Below, piece by piece: positions 18,178 to 25,407 of a stretch of DNA of 32,646 nt (its first letter is position 1; every line of letters begins with the position of its first letter). The notes beneath the pieces were generated by a model that worked only from the letters and a program-made list of their open reading frames with translations, made no database searches and was not told where the DNA came from. Origin of the DNA: a virus. The position numbers were made by a program, and so were the translations under genes. The stretch spans positions 1-32,646 of the IMG/VR virus record IMGVR_UViG_3300024529_000007; one strand, 5' to 3'.

Positions 18178-18744
18178 ATGAAACTAATTAAAATAACAAC
18201 TAACGATACAGATATGGTAAAACCATATATGGATACAACCATGTCATTTGATGAAGGTATTGTGGAAATTATTGTTGGTTGGGACTTAGCCAAAGAAAAT
18301 GGGGCGTCAATATTAGAACATAAACTTAAAGAAAACACCTATTGGACTTTCTCACCAAGAGAGAAAAGAAAGTTATTTAAACAACATTTAAACGAATTTT
18401 TAGAGGATTCTTTGAACAACATAACCTCAAAGGTGGAAATCAAAAACTTAAACCCACTAGAATTTAAGTCAGAAGAAGATTATATAAAATATATAATGGA
18501 GTACATTAGGGGATGTGATGGATATTTATATTCAAATAAATTATATGTTTATTGTGGCAATACTATATATCACATAGATATTAGTTTATTAAAATTTATG
18601 TCATGGAACATAATAAGCAAGATTAAATCTTTGATAAAATTAAAAGAAAACAAAGAAATACCAAACCTACCGAAAAGTCTTGATATTAAGTATATCCCCT
18701 ATTTAGATGCAGAAAAAAATAATATTAGTAGCGACATTTATTAA
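18178..18744 (+). CDS. Hypothetical phage protein, 188 aa
   Basis: I do not recognise this protein. It starts with a beta-like segment (MKLIKITTN) and has a central Lys/Glu-rich helical part. It then has an aromatic region with two Cys (RGCDGYLYSNKLYVYCGNT, around residues 112-130) and ends in a basic helical region. No signal peptide or transmembrane helix is evident. It begins 46 bases after the lytic-enzyme gene and its last 38 bases overlap the next gene, so the two are probably cotranslated. It could be structural or a host-interaction protein; the sequence does not decide. Confidence 0.65.
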   Translation: MKLIKITTNDTDMVKPYMDTTMSFDEGIVEIIVGWDLAKENGASILEHKLKENTYWTFSPREKRKLFKQHLNEFLEDSLNNITSKVEIKNLNPLEFKSEEDYIKYIMEYIRGCDGYLYSNKLYVYCGNTIYHIDISLLKFMSWNIISKIKSLIKLKENKEIPNLPKSLDIKYIPYLDAEKNNISSDIY

Positions 18745-19111
18745 ATTAGAAGACTTAGGTGATTTTTTAAATAAACTAAAGGATAAGTTTGGAATACATG
18801 AAAAATCTGTTTTTATATTTGAAACTGGGGATGATAGTTTAGTTTTAACATATAGAATCTTTTTGGGTATGGGTGAAAAAATAAACCTAAGAAAAGAATT
18901 AAACAAAACCATACAAATACATAAAAAGGGTACCACCTTTTTCACAATAAACTCACTTAATAAATTAATAGAAAGAGACTTCAATCTATCTAGTGGTAAT
19001 GTAGATTATAGTAGTTATGATGTAGAGTGGGAAAAGTATCAAAACACCATAATAACATTAAGAAACAATAATTTAGAAATTTTGCCCATAAAAAAGAAGA
19101 TTATAGAATAA
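18707..19111 (+). CDS. Hypothetical phage protein, 134 aa
   Basis: I do not recognise this protein. The order beta strand (KIILVATF), helix (LGDFLNKLKDKFGI), strand (VFIFETGDDSLVLTYRIF), and a later strand-rich ending suggests a small alpha/beta fold. The middle has a basic IHKKGTTFFTINSLNKLI segment. The chosen ATG lies inside the preceding gene, giving a 38-base overlap in a different frame. The first predicted strand begins immediately after this Met, so a later start would cut the fold. Confidence 0.6.
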   Translation: MQKKIILVATFIKLEDLGDFLNKLKDKFGIHEKSVFIFETGDDSLVLTYRIFLGMGEKINLRKELNKTIQIHKKGTTFFTINSLNKLIERDFNLSSGNVDYSSYDVEWEKYQNTIITLRNNNLEILPIKKKIIE

Positions 19112-19137
19112 GGGCATATTTATAGAAAAGTACTGTT

Positions 19138-19323
19138 ATGGACAATATTAAAAACTACAAAGACAAGGAACTAAAAGACAAACTAAACAATTTTTTAAAC
19201 GATAAAGAAAATTGTGAGGGAGAAGAGTGTTTAATTAAAGACAACGATGAGTTGGTACAAAGAGAACATAAGAAAATCATCACAAGTGATGGTCGTCAAT
19301 TATTAAGCGAATACACAAGATAA
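19138..19323 (+). CDS. Small hypothetical phage protein, 61 aa
   Basis: A short charged protein with a Lys/Asp/Glu-rich helical first half, then an ENCEGEEC segment with two Cys, and ending in SDGRQLLSEYTR. I recognise no function. It is kept as real because its stop codon overlaps the next start by one base (TAATG), a coupling seen several times in this window, and because it fills the space between two other genes. Confidence 0.55.
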   Translation: MDNIKNYKDKELKDKLNNFLNDKENCEGEECLIKDNDELVQREHKKIITSDGRQLLSEYTR

Positions 19324-20135
19324 TGGAAAAAGAAAATCAAAACTTAATTAACGAAGAGGTTAAAAAATTTAATAAAATAGTTAATTATAATACTGAAGGT
19401 GAAGATTCTATCATTACAGAGAAAAAAAATAGACAACCTTGGCAATACACAGACGAAAGTGTAATCACAGAAGCCGAACCAGGTGAAGAAGAAGAAACAG
19501 AAGAGTTTGACTTTGGTGCTGAAGAAGGCGGTGAAGAAGGTGGTGAAGAACCAGCAGATGAAGAAGGTGGTGAAGAGAACGCTGATTTTGATTTTGGTGG
19601 TGAGGGTTCACCAGAGGGTGGTGAAGAACCAGCAGCTGAAGAAGACGAGTTTGGTACCGCTAGTGAATTTTCAGCGTCAGACGATTTAGAATCCTCTGAA
19701 GATGAAGAAGTTGAAGAGATTGACGTTACAGCAATAGTACAAGGTTCTGATGAGGCTAAAGAAATGGCACAACAAGCGGTTTCTGTTGGTCAAGAAAACA
19801 CAACCTACCTACAATCATTAACAGACAAGTTATCAAATCTTGAGGCACAATTAACCAAAATGGACTCAATAGCCTCAAAGATTACTAAAATAGAACAAGA
19901 CATTAAAACACCAGAAGAAAAATTAGAATTACGTTCATTAGATAGTTACCCATTCAACACTAAACTATCCGACTATTGGGAAGAGAAATCTAAAGATGGT
20001 GGGTATAGAATATCGACTGGAGAAGAAGTGTCTAACGGTGAAAAGAAAGAATACGTTTTAACACCAGAAGAACTAAACGCTGATTACAGTGAAGAAGAGA
20101 TTAAAAACACATTTAATCCTTTAAAAAATAATTAA
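19323..20135 (+). CDS. Acidic Glu/Gly-repeat protein with coiled coil, 270 aa
   Basis: The function is unknown. Residues 1-45 are polar with a possible short helix. Residues about 50-135 are extremely acidic (Glu/Asp/Gly/Pro), with imperfect repeats of G-G-E-E-P-A-x-E-E and D-F-x-F-G. Residues about 155-200 form a likely coiled coil (LTDKLSNLEAQLTKM and following heptads). A folded-looking, more ordinary C-terminal part contains LRSLDSYPFNTKLSDYW. Strong acidity can mimic DNA or act in assembly scaffolding, and both are guesses. It is the last gene before a strong terminator and is translationally coupled to the 61-aa gene by a one-base stop/start overlap. Confidence 0.65.
   Translation: MEKENQNLINEEVKKFNKIVNYNTEGEDSIITEKKNRQPWQYTDESVITEAEPGEEEETEEFDFGAEEGGEEGGEEPADEEGGEENADFDFGGEGSPEGGEEPAAEEDEFGTASEFSASDDLESSEDEEVEEIDVTAIVQGSDEAKEMAQQAVSVGQENTTYLQSLTDKLSNLEAQLTKMDSIASKITKIEQDIKTPEEKLELRSLDSYPFNTKLSDYWEEKSKDGGYRISTGEEVSNGEKKEYVLTPEELNADYSEEEIKNTFNPLKNN
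19539..19635 (+). repeat. Direct repeat in the acidic-protein gene (19-mer x2, 78-base period)
   Basis: The 19-base sequence GGTGGTGAAGAACCAGCAG occurs at 19539-19557 and again at 19617-19635. The copies are exactly 78 bases (26 codons) apart and in frame. They encode the G-G-E-E-P-A units of the acidic region. The nucleotide identity suggests an internal duplication rather than only a compositional bias. Confidence 0.75.
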
Positions 20136-20155
20136 AAAAATCACATAAAGTGTGG

Positions 20156-20193
20156 AATGGGGTCATTATTAAAAGATTTTGACCCCATTTTTT
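20156..20193 (+). terminator. Intrinsic terminator after the acidic-protein gene
   Basis: A perfect 10-bp inverted repeat (AATGGGGTCA at 20156-20165, TGACCCCATT at 20180-20189) encloses a 14-base loop and runs into six T residues at 20188-20193. It lies 21 bases after the stop codon of the acidic-protein gene, so it should end the transcript carrying the 18178-20135 genes. Confidence 0.85.
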
Positions 20194-20222
20194 GTTTACA
20201 TATACAAAAGTTTCATTATAAT
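20194..20222 (+). promoter_or_regulatory. Sigma-70/T4-early-type promoter of the replication operon
   Basis: GTTTAC at 20194-20199 and TATAAT at 20217-20222 are separated by exactly 17 bases, matching the core of T4 early promoters (GTTTAC ... TATAAT). The -35 element begins at the base after the terminator's T-run. Transcription would start near 20229 and give a leader of roughly 37 bases before the ssDNA-binding protein gene. The match is by eye. The usual Bacteroidota -7 motif (TAnnTTTG) is not present, so the polymerase or sigma factor involved is uncertain. Confidence 0.55.
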
Positions 20223-20266
20223 TAAAACATAAATAATAATTAATAAATTAAAAAAAAAGTAAAATT

Positions 20267-21136
20267 ATGAGTGTACTCGATGCAATTGCGAAACAGTATG
20301 AAAAAAGTAAGTCTGGTGGAAGTTCAGGCGGTTCATACGAACAAGATTTCAGTAAATACTTTGCTGTAAGACTTGAAGATGGCGACAATGATGGTGAATC
20401 AACCATTAGATTAATGCCACCTAAAGAAGGTGTTCACCCTATTGTGAAAGAAGGTGATACACCATTTGATGAGGGACACTGGCATTCAGTGAAAGTCGGT
20501 GGTAAATGGAGAAAAATATATTGTAGAAAACATAACGATGGTGAACATTGTCCACTATGTGAGGTTTCAGCTGATTTATTTAAATCATGGAAAGAAACTG
20601 GTAACAAATCGGATAAAGATTTAGCGACACAGTATTCAGCTAAGAAGTTTTATCTAGCTAGAGTTATTGACCGTTCAAAAGAAGATGACGGAGTTAAATT
20701 TTGGAGATTCACACACAACTACAAAGGTGAAGGTATTCTAGATAAAATTATACCATTATTCACTAAAAAAGGTGACATAACAGACCCAAGAGAAGGTAGA
20801 GATATTAATATAATTATGGGCAGAGATAATAAGGGGTATACTAAAGTTACATCTATTTTATCTGAAGACCCAGGTGTGTTAACAGACCCTAAAGGTACAA
20901 AAGCTAAAGAGTGGATGACTGAAGAAACTTCATGGAAAGATATCTACAAAGCTCAACCATTAGAGTATGTACAATTAATCGCGGATGGTGAAACACCGGC
21001 TTGGGATAAGAATTTAAACAAGTTTATCGCTAAAGGTGACGATGGTGATTCTGAAACATCTTTTAAACAACCAGAAACAAAGGTTAGTGAAAAACAAGAT
21101 AACTCTTCAGAAAATTCTGATGAAGAACCTTTTTAA
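20267..21136 (+). CDS. Single-stranded DNA-binding protein, T4 gp32-like
   Basis: This 289-residue protein should coat ssDNA at replication forks and during recombination. It has a Ser/Gly-rich N-terminal linker (about 13-24). The core carries a zinc site of gp32 type, H73, C86, C95 and C98, with spacings of 13, 9 and 3 residues; T4 gp32 has 13, 10 and 3. Aromatic and basic residues are frequent in the core (KFYLARVIDR, KFWRFTHNYKG). The last 30 residues are Ser/Glu/Asp-rich and end in DEEPF, like the protein-interaction tip of many SSBs. It is the first gene after the promoter, consistent with a need for high expression, and it is followed 11 bases later by the UvsX-like gene, its usual functional partner. 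Confidence 0.9.
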   Translation: MSVLDAIAKQYEKSKSGGSSGGSYEQDFSKYFAVRLEDGDNDGESTIRLMPPKEGVHPIVKEGDTPFDEGHWHSVKVGGKWRKIYCRKHNDGEHCPLCEVSADLFKSWKETGNKSDKDLATQYSAKKFYLARVIDRSKEDDGVKFWRFTHNYKGEGILDKIIPLFTKKGDITDPREGRDINIIMGRDNKGYTKVTSILSEDPGVLTDPKGTKAKEWMTEETSWKDIYKAQPLEYVQLIADGETPAWDKNLNKFIAKGDDGDSETSFKQPETKVSEKQDNSSENSDEEPF

Positions 21137-21147
21137 TAAATAAATAA

Positions 21148-22182
21148 ATGGCTAGTAAAAAAACGGCAATTAAAAAGAAAAGTTTCTCTTTAAATTCATT
21201 AAAGAAAACACATAGTAGTAAAACAAAGTATAAGCCAACATCGTTCTTCGATGTTGGTGAAGCTTTCCATAAAGCGAGTGGGTTACCAGGACCAGTTATG
21301 CATAACATTAACATGTTTCTAGGACACACTAATTCATCTAAGACCACAGCTCTTATTAAATCAGCTGTATCAGCACAAAAACTAGGGTATTTACCTGTAT
21401 TTTTAATTACTGAAAGAAAATGGTCTTGGGAGTATTGTGAAAAATTAGGGTTACATTCGGCAACCATAACAGATGAAGAGGGTGAAGAAGTTATAGATGG
21501 GTTATTCCTATTTAATGACGACTTCCAAACCATTGAACAAGTAACGGATTTCGCCAATCAATTGTTAGATATTCAAGAGAAAGATGGGATGCCTGACGGA
21601 CCTGATGGTAAACCTTTAAAAGGTTATTTGTTCTTATGGGACTCCGTAGGTTCAATACCTTGTCAGATGACCTTTGATGGTAAAGGTGGGTCAATGCACA
21701 ACGCGAGAGTGTTAGCAGATAAAATTGGGATGGGGTTAACATCTAGGATTACAAACTCAAAAAGAGAAGACTATCCTTATGACAATACATTAGTCATCGT
21801 CAACCAACCATGGGTAGAATTACCCGACAACCCTTTCGGCCAACCTAAGATTAAAGCTAAGGGGGGTGAAGCTATTTGGTTAAACTCAGCATTAGTGTTT
21901 TTATTTGGTAACCAAAAGAACTCTGGAATATCACAACTAGACGCAACTAAGGATGGTAGAAAAGTAGCCTTCGCAACGAAGACAAAAATATCCATTCTTA
22001 AGAATCATGTTAATGGTTTGGGGTATAAAGATGGTAAGATTATTGCAACACCTCATGGATATATTGAGGACACGAAAGAATCAATCAATAAATACAAAGA
22101 AGAGTACGCTGAGTATTGGAAAAGTGTTATGGGTGGTGACACTTTCAATCTTAACGAAACAAAAGAACCTTTAGGTTTATAG
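21148..22182 (+). CDS. uvsX: RecA/UvsX-like recombinase
   Basis: This 344-residue ATPase would form filaments on ssDNA and catalyse strand exchange for recombination-dependent replication and repair. The P-loop is GHTNSSKT at residues 59-66. The usual Gly before Lys is Ser, a departure also seen in T4 UvsX. A glutamate follows strand 2 (ITER, E89). Walker B is GYLFLWDS with D165, and NQPW (N219-Q220) fits the end of the strand before the L2 DNA-binding loop. The first 30 residues are Lys/Ser/Thr-rich and probably flexible. The gene lies between the SSB and 5' nuclease genes. RecA of cellular type is less likely given the length and P-loop. Confidence 0.88.
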   Translation: MASKKTAIKKKSFSLNSLKKTHSSKTKYKPTSFFDVGEAFHKASGLPGPVMHNINMFLGHTNSSKTTALIKSAVSAQKLGYLPVFLITERKWSWEYCEKLGLHSATITDEEGEEVIDGLFLFNDDFQTIEQVTDFANQLLDIQEKDGMPDGPDGKPLKGYLFLWDSVGSIPCQMTFDGKGGSMHNARVLADKIGMGLTSRITNSKREDYPYDNTLVIVNQPWVELPDNPFGQPKIKAKGGEAIWLNSALVFLFGNQKNSGISQLDATKDGRKVAFATKTKISILKNHVNGLGYKDGKIIATPHGYIEDTKESINKYKEEYAEYWKSVMGGDTFNLNETKEPLGL

Positions 22183-22195
22183 AATAAAAAAAGTA

Positions 22196-22447
22196 ATGAA
22201 AGTAAATTATAATAGATTATTAGAATTAAATAGAGAGGCGTTAATTGATAACGAAAGAACCCAGTTAGCATCTTTTTATATAATTCAATCATCTATAGAA
22301 AGATATATATCAGGGGATGTAATACCCCAAGAAGCAATAAATTTATTACTTGATATGGGTGTTTTGGAACCCACTGAAGAAGATATTGCAAGAGAACAGA
22401 TTGTTGGACCTTTTAATTTTAGCCAACATGGGCCTACGAACACCTAG
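22196..22447 (+). CDS. Small hypothetical protein, 83 aa
   Basis: I do not recognise this protein. It is predicted mostly helical (RLLELNREALIDNERTQLASFYIIQSSIERYISG, written here only to show its helix-rich start in pieces: RLLELNREAL, then TQLASFYIIQSSIERYI), with a short PFNFSQHGP ending. The ATG follows an A-run 13 bases after the UvsX-like stop. Its end overlaps the start of the 5' nuclease gene by 20 bases in another frame. Placement inside a replication operon suggests an accessory role, but there is no motif to say which. Confidence 0.6.
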   Translation: MKVNYNRLLELNREALIDNERTQLASFYIIQSSIERYISGDVIPQEAINLLLDMGVLEPTEEDIAREQIVGPFNFSQHGPTNT

Positions 22448-23456
22448 AGGAAAACCTAAAAAAACAAAAACCCTTATCGTTGATGGGAACGTTTTAATGA
22501 AACGTTCTTACAGTGGTGCTAAACATGTTTTCCATAAAGGTAAACATATAGGTGGTATATCCGCCTTTTATGGTACACTAAGAAAAATTATTATAGAACA
22601 TAAGATAGATAAAGTAGTTATCACTTGGGATGGGGAAAGGGGTGGAACCCTTAGATTAGACTACTACCCTGAATACAAAGGAAATAGACCTAGGTTTTTC
22701 GATAAGGAATATGAATTACAAAAACTAAGGGTTAAGGAATATGCTGAAGATTTATCTATTAGACAGTATGAACACCCAGATGTTGAATCTGACGATTTAA
22801 TTGCTTTTTATTGTTTAAATAAAAAAAGTAACGAGGATGTTATGGTTTATACTAATGACCGTGATTTATGTCAGATGATAAATAATGAAGTTACAATTTT
22901 TTTAGCGGATAAAAAAATGGAAGTAGGGATAGGTAACTACCAATGGTTCTTTGAACACCATTATACAAACACTGGACTTATAAAGATTATTGAGGGGTGT
23001 AAGAGTGATTACATCAAAGGTGTTGACGGTGTAACTGAAAACACACTGTTGAAACATTTTCCACAATTAAAAGAAAGGGAAGTAACCCTAGAAGAGATAA
23101 TAGAAGAAAGTAAGAAAATAAAAGAAGAAAGGAAAACACCACTTAAAGTTATTGACAATATCATTGAGGGTAAAACAAGGGGAACACATAGGGGACCACT
23201 TTATGAAATTAATAAAAAAATAATTGATTTAAATAATCCTTTATTAACAGAAGAGGCTACAGATAATGTAAATAATTTAATAAACTTACCCATAGACCCA
23301 AGTGGGAGAGACACTAAAAACGTACTCAAGATGATGATTGAAGATGGTGTTATGTACGCTTTACCAGGTGGGGAAAATGGTTACTTAAATTTTATGGAAC
23401 CATTTATTAAGTTAGCTAAAAAAGAAAAAATAAATTATAAAAAACAAAAAAGATGA
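22428..23456 (+). CDS. 5'-3' exonuclease / flap nuclease, T4 RNase H-like
   Basis: This 342-residue nuclease of the FEN/5' nuclease family would remove RNA primers and flaps. Acidic metal-site residues appear in order: D19 (LIVDGN), D68 (TWDG), E120, D122 and D123 (DVESDDLIAFY), D144 and D146 (TNDRD), and D194 (GCKSDYIKGVDGV). The last leads into a helix-hairpin-helix-like GVDGVTENTLLK segment. The usual GDxxD motif reads GCKSD, so the first Asp is Cys191. The frame is open from 22350, but the ATG at 22428 is preferred. It places D19 where T4 RNase H has its own D19, and the 26 extra residues look like non-coding translation of the overlapping 83-aa gene. The stop overlaps the next start (ATGA). 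Confidence 0.85.
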   Translation: MGLRTPRGKPKKTKTLIVDGNVLMKRSYSGAKHVFHKGKHIGGISAFYGTLRKIIIEHKIDKVVITWDGERGGTLRLDYYPEYKGNRPRFFDKEYELQKLRVKEYAEDLSIRQYEHPDVESDDLIAFYCLNKKSNEDVMVYTNDRDLCQMINNEVTIFLADKKMEVGIGNYQWFFEHHYTNTGLIKIIEGCKSDYIKGVDGVTENTLLKHFPQLKEREVTLEEIIEESKKIKEERKTPLKVIDNIIEGKTRGTHRGPLYEINKKIIDLNNPLLTEEATDNVNNLINLPIDPSGRDTKNVLKMMIEDGVMYALPGGENGYLNFMEPFIKLAKKEKINYKKQKR

Positions 23457-23935
23457 AAAAATTTGATAGAAAATTTGAAAAGAAGTTTGAGTTTGTATTA
23501 TACATAAATGACAATATTATTTGTCAGAGATATTTTTCGGTTAAGAATTTTAACCCTAAAGTGTTAAACTCAATTGAATTAGCTGAGTGTGTAGATGGGT
23601 GTGTTGAGTTAATCCAAGATGACTTAAAGAATAAAACATATGATTATCTATATAAAAGTTATAACCCATTTAGAAAACAATTGCAAGAAGATATTTTAGT
23701 TGAGAATATATATGATGATGAAGATGTTTTTGATTTCGAAATAAAAGTCACAACAAATGATAAGGGATATGATAAGTTACACAGAATCAAAAAAAGATTT
23801 ACTGGTAATGTTTATCCACAAAGAGTTAGATACTCTGTTGATGTTAGAAGAATAATCCCCTCTATAATTAAGGAAATACAAGAAACATTTTATTTACAAA
23901 ATTTTGATGTGGAATACTGCGGAATCTCACTATAA
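23453..23935 (+). CDS. Hypothetical protein of the replication operon, 160 aa
   Basis: I do not recognise this protein. It is rich in Lys, Asp, Phe, Tyr and Ile. A predicted strand (FEFVLYINDNIICQRYF) is followed by a helix with two Cys (ELAECVDGCVELIQDDL), an acidic stretch (YDDEDVFDFEI), and a basic segment (KLHRIKKRF, RVRYSVDVRRI). The start overlaps the 5' nuclease stop as ATGA, so translation is probably coupled. Its position between the nuclease and the helicase suggests a replication accessory factor, such as a loader or clamp-interacting protein. No motif supports a specific choice. Confidence 0.65.
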   Translation: MKKFDRKFEKKFEFVLYINDNIICQRYFSVKNFNPKVLNSIELAECVDGCVELIQDDLKNKTYDYLYKSYNPFRKQLQEDILVENIYDDEDVFDFEIKVTTNDKGYDKLHRIKKRFTGNVYPQRVRYSVDVRRIIPSIIKEIQETFYLQNFDVEYCGISL

Positions 23936-23954
23936 ATAGTTATTTATTAATAAA
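23931..23954 (+). promoter_or_regulatory. AT-rich element upstream of helicase: TATAAATA plus 14-mer with palindrome
   Basis: TATAAATA at 23931-23938 is identical to the T4 late-promoter core, but it overlaps the stop codon of the previous gene and precedes a replication gene, so chance is possible. Directly after it, TATTTATTAATAAA (23941-23954) contains the perfect 12-base palindrome TTTATTAATAAA. The same 14-mer occurs upstream of the gp25-like gene at 27401-27414. A regulatory role is inferred from recurrence only. Confidence 0.3.
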
Positions 23955-23970
23955 TCAAAACTTAGTTTAT

Positions 23971-25368
23971 ATGAGTAAGAAAGTTACAACTTTAGGGTAC
24001 TTAGGGTACAGGTTTCAAACAGAATTTATAAATCAAATATTACACCCAGCAAATAAAAAATTTGCTGATAGAGTTATCGATATAGTTCACGCGAAGTATT
24101 TTGATAACGAGTATTTTAGACTTATCATAGCTACAATAAAAGATTATTTTGAAACTTTCGAGAAAATACCAAAATGGGATACACTTGAAACGGTTTTAAA
24201 GGTAGAGATAAAAGATAAAATAACACAAGATTACGTATTTGAAATAACTAAAGAAATCAAAAATCTAGAAGTAGATGATTGGGAATACGTACAAAAAGAA
24301 TCATTAAATTTTTGTAGACAACAAGAGTTAAAAAAGGCAAACGACAAGATATCAAAAATCATTGATAACGGTGAATTTGGTAGATATGAAGAGTGTGCTG
24401 ACATAATGAAAGAAGCTTTATCTGTTGGAGCAGAAAAAGATGATGGAACATCAATCACTGATGGCTGGGATACAGTTTTAGAAGAGGATTTTAGGCATCC
24501 AATCCCTACGGGGATAAATGGTATAGATAATTTAACCGATGGAGGCTTATCTAGAGGAGAGTTAGGTGTGGTTTTAGCGCCATATGGGGTTGGTAAGACA
24601 ACAATACTAACTAAAATGGCAAACACAGCATATAACGCTGGTTACAATGTTTTACAAATTGTTTTTGAAGATATACCTGATGTAATTAAAAGAAAGCATG
24701 CGTCTTGTTGGAGTGGTATTGAGTTAAATCAATTATCTGACGATAAAGAGTCCGTAATAAATGTTATTAAAGAAAAAACTGATGGTAGAGAAAACGATTT
24801 GATAATTAGAAAGTTTACTTCTGAAGGGATTACAGTAAACCATATTAAATCATACATCAGACATTTAATATCAACAGGATTTAAACCTGATATGATTGTT
24901 TTAGATTATATCGATTGTGTGGAATCAGCAAGAAGATATAATGATGAATGGTCAGGTGAAGGCAATGTAATGAGGGGTTTTGAATCTATGTTAGTTGAGT
25001 ACAATATGGTGGGTTGGACCGCTGTACAAGGTAATAGAAGTTCAGTTTCTTCGGATGTCGTTACTGGTGACCAAATGGGGGGGTCAATCAAAAAAGCCCA
25101 AATAGGACATTTTATCATGTCTATCGCTAGGTCTTTATCCCAAAAGGAAGGTAATAGGGCGACAATAGCGGTTTTAAAATCTAGATTCGGAAAAGACGGT
25201 GTTATTTTTGAAGATTGTACATTTGATAATGGTAAAGTGTTTATTGACACAGAAACTTCAGACACCTTTTTAGGTTACGAAAAAAAGGTTGAAGTTAGAA
25301 AAGAGGAGAACGCTAAAGAAAGGTTAAAAATGGCGAAATTAAGAAGAGAACAAAAAAGTACCGAATAA
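23971..25368 (+). CDS. Replicative DNA helicase, DnaB/T4 gp41-like
   Basis: This 465-residue hexameric-type helicase should unwind DNA 5' to 3' at the fork. Residues 1-150 form a helical N-terminal domain. The RecA-like motor domain follows: GLSRGELGVVLAPYGVGKTT with Walker A A203-T210 (K209), a catalytic-type glutamate E233 in VFEDIP, Walker B VLDYID with D312, a GNRSS segment after strand 4, and RFGKDG near residue 408 where DnaB/gp41 proteins have the arginine finger region. The C-terminal tail is charged and probably flexible. No primase or zinc domain is present, so priming must come from another gene. Sitting with SSB, UvsX and 5' nuclease supports the assignment. Confidence 0.88.
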   Translation: MSKKVTTLGYLGYRFQTEFINQILHPANKKFADRVIDIVHAKYFDNEYFRLIIATIKDYFETFEKIPKWDTLETVLKVEIKDKITQDYVFEITKEIKNLEVDDWEYVQKESLNFCRQQELKKANDKISKIIDNGEFGRYEECADIMKEALSVGAEKDDGTSITDGWDTVLEEDFRHPIPTGINGIDNLTDGGLSRGELGVVLAPYGVGKTTILTKMANTAYNAGYNVLQIVFEDIPDVIKRKHASCWSGIELNQLSDDKESVINVIKEKTDGRENDLIIRKFTSEGITVNHIKSYIRHLISTGFKPDMIVLDYIDCVESARRYNDEWSGEGNVMRGFESMLVEYNMVGWTAVQGNRSSVSSDVVTGDQMGGSIKKAQIGHFIMSIARSLSQKEGNRATIAVLKSRFGKDGVIFEDCTFDNGKVFIDTETSDTFLGYEKKVEVRKEENAKERLKMAKLRREQKSTE

Positions 25369-25407
25369 AACAATAATAATTAATAACAATTAAAAAAATA
25401 AATAAAA

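Noticed and set aside
19483-19689. Second-frame 68-codon Lys/Val-rich reading frame inside the acidic-protein gene
   Set aside because: It is the shifted reading of GAA/GGT repeats and has no independent support.
22350-22427. Longer N-terminus for the 5' nuclease starting at 22350
   Set aside because: The extra 26 residues are read through the 83-aa gene in another frame. The ATG at 22428 aligns the first catalytic Asp with the family.
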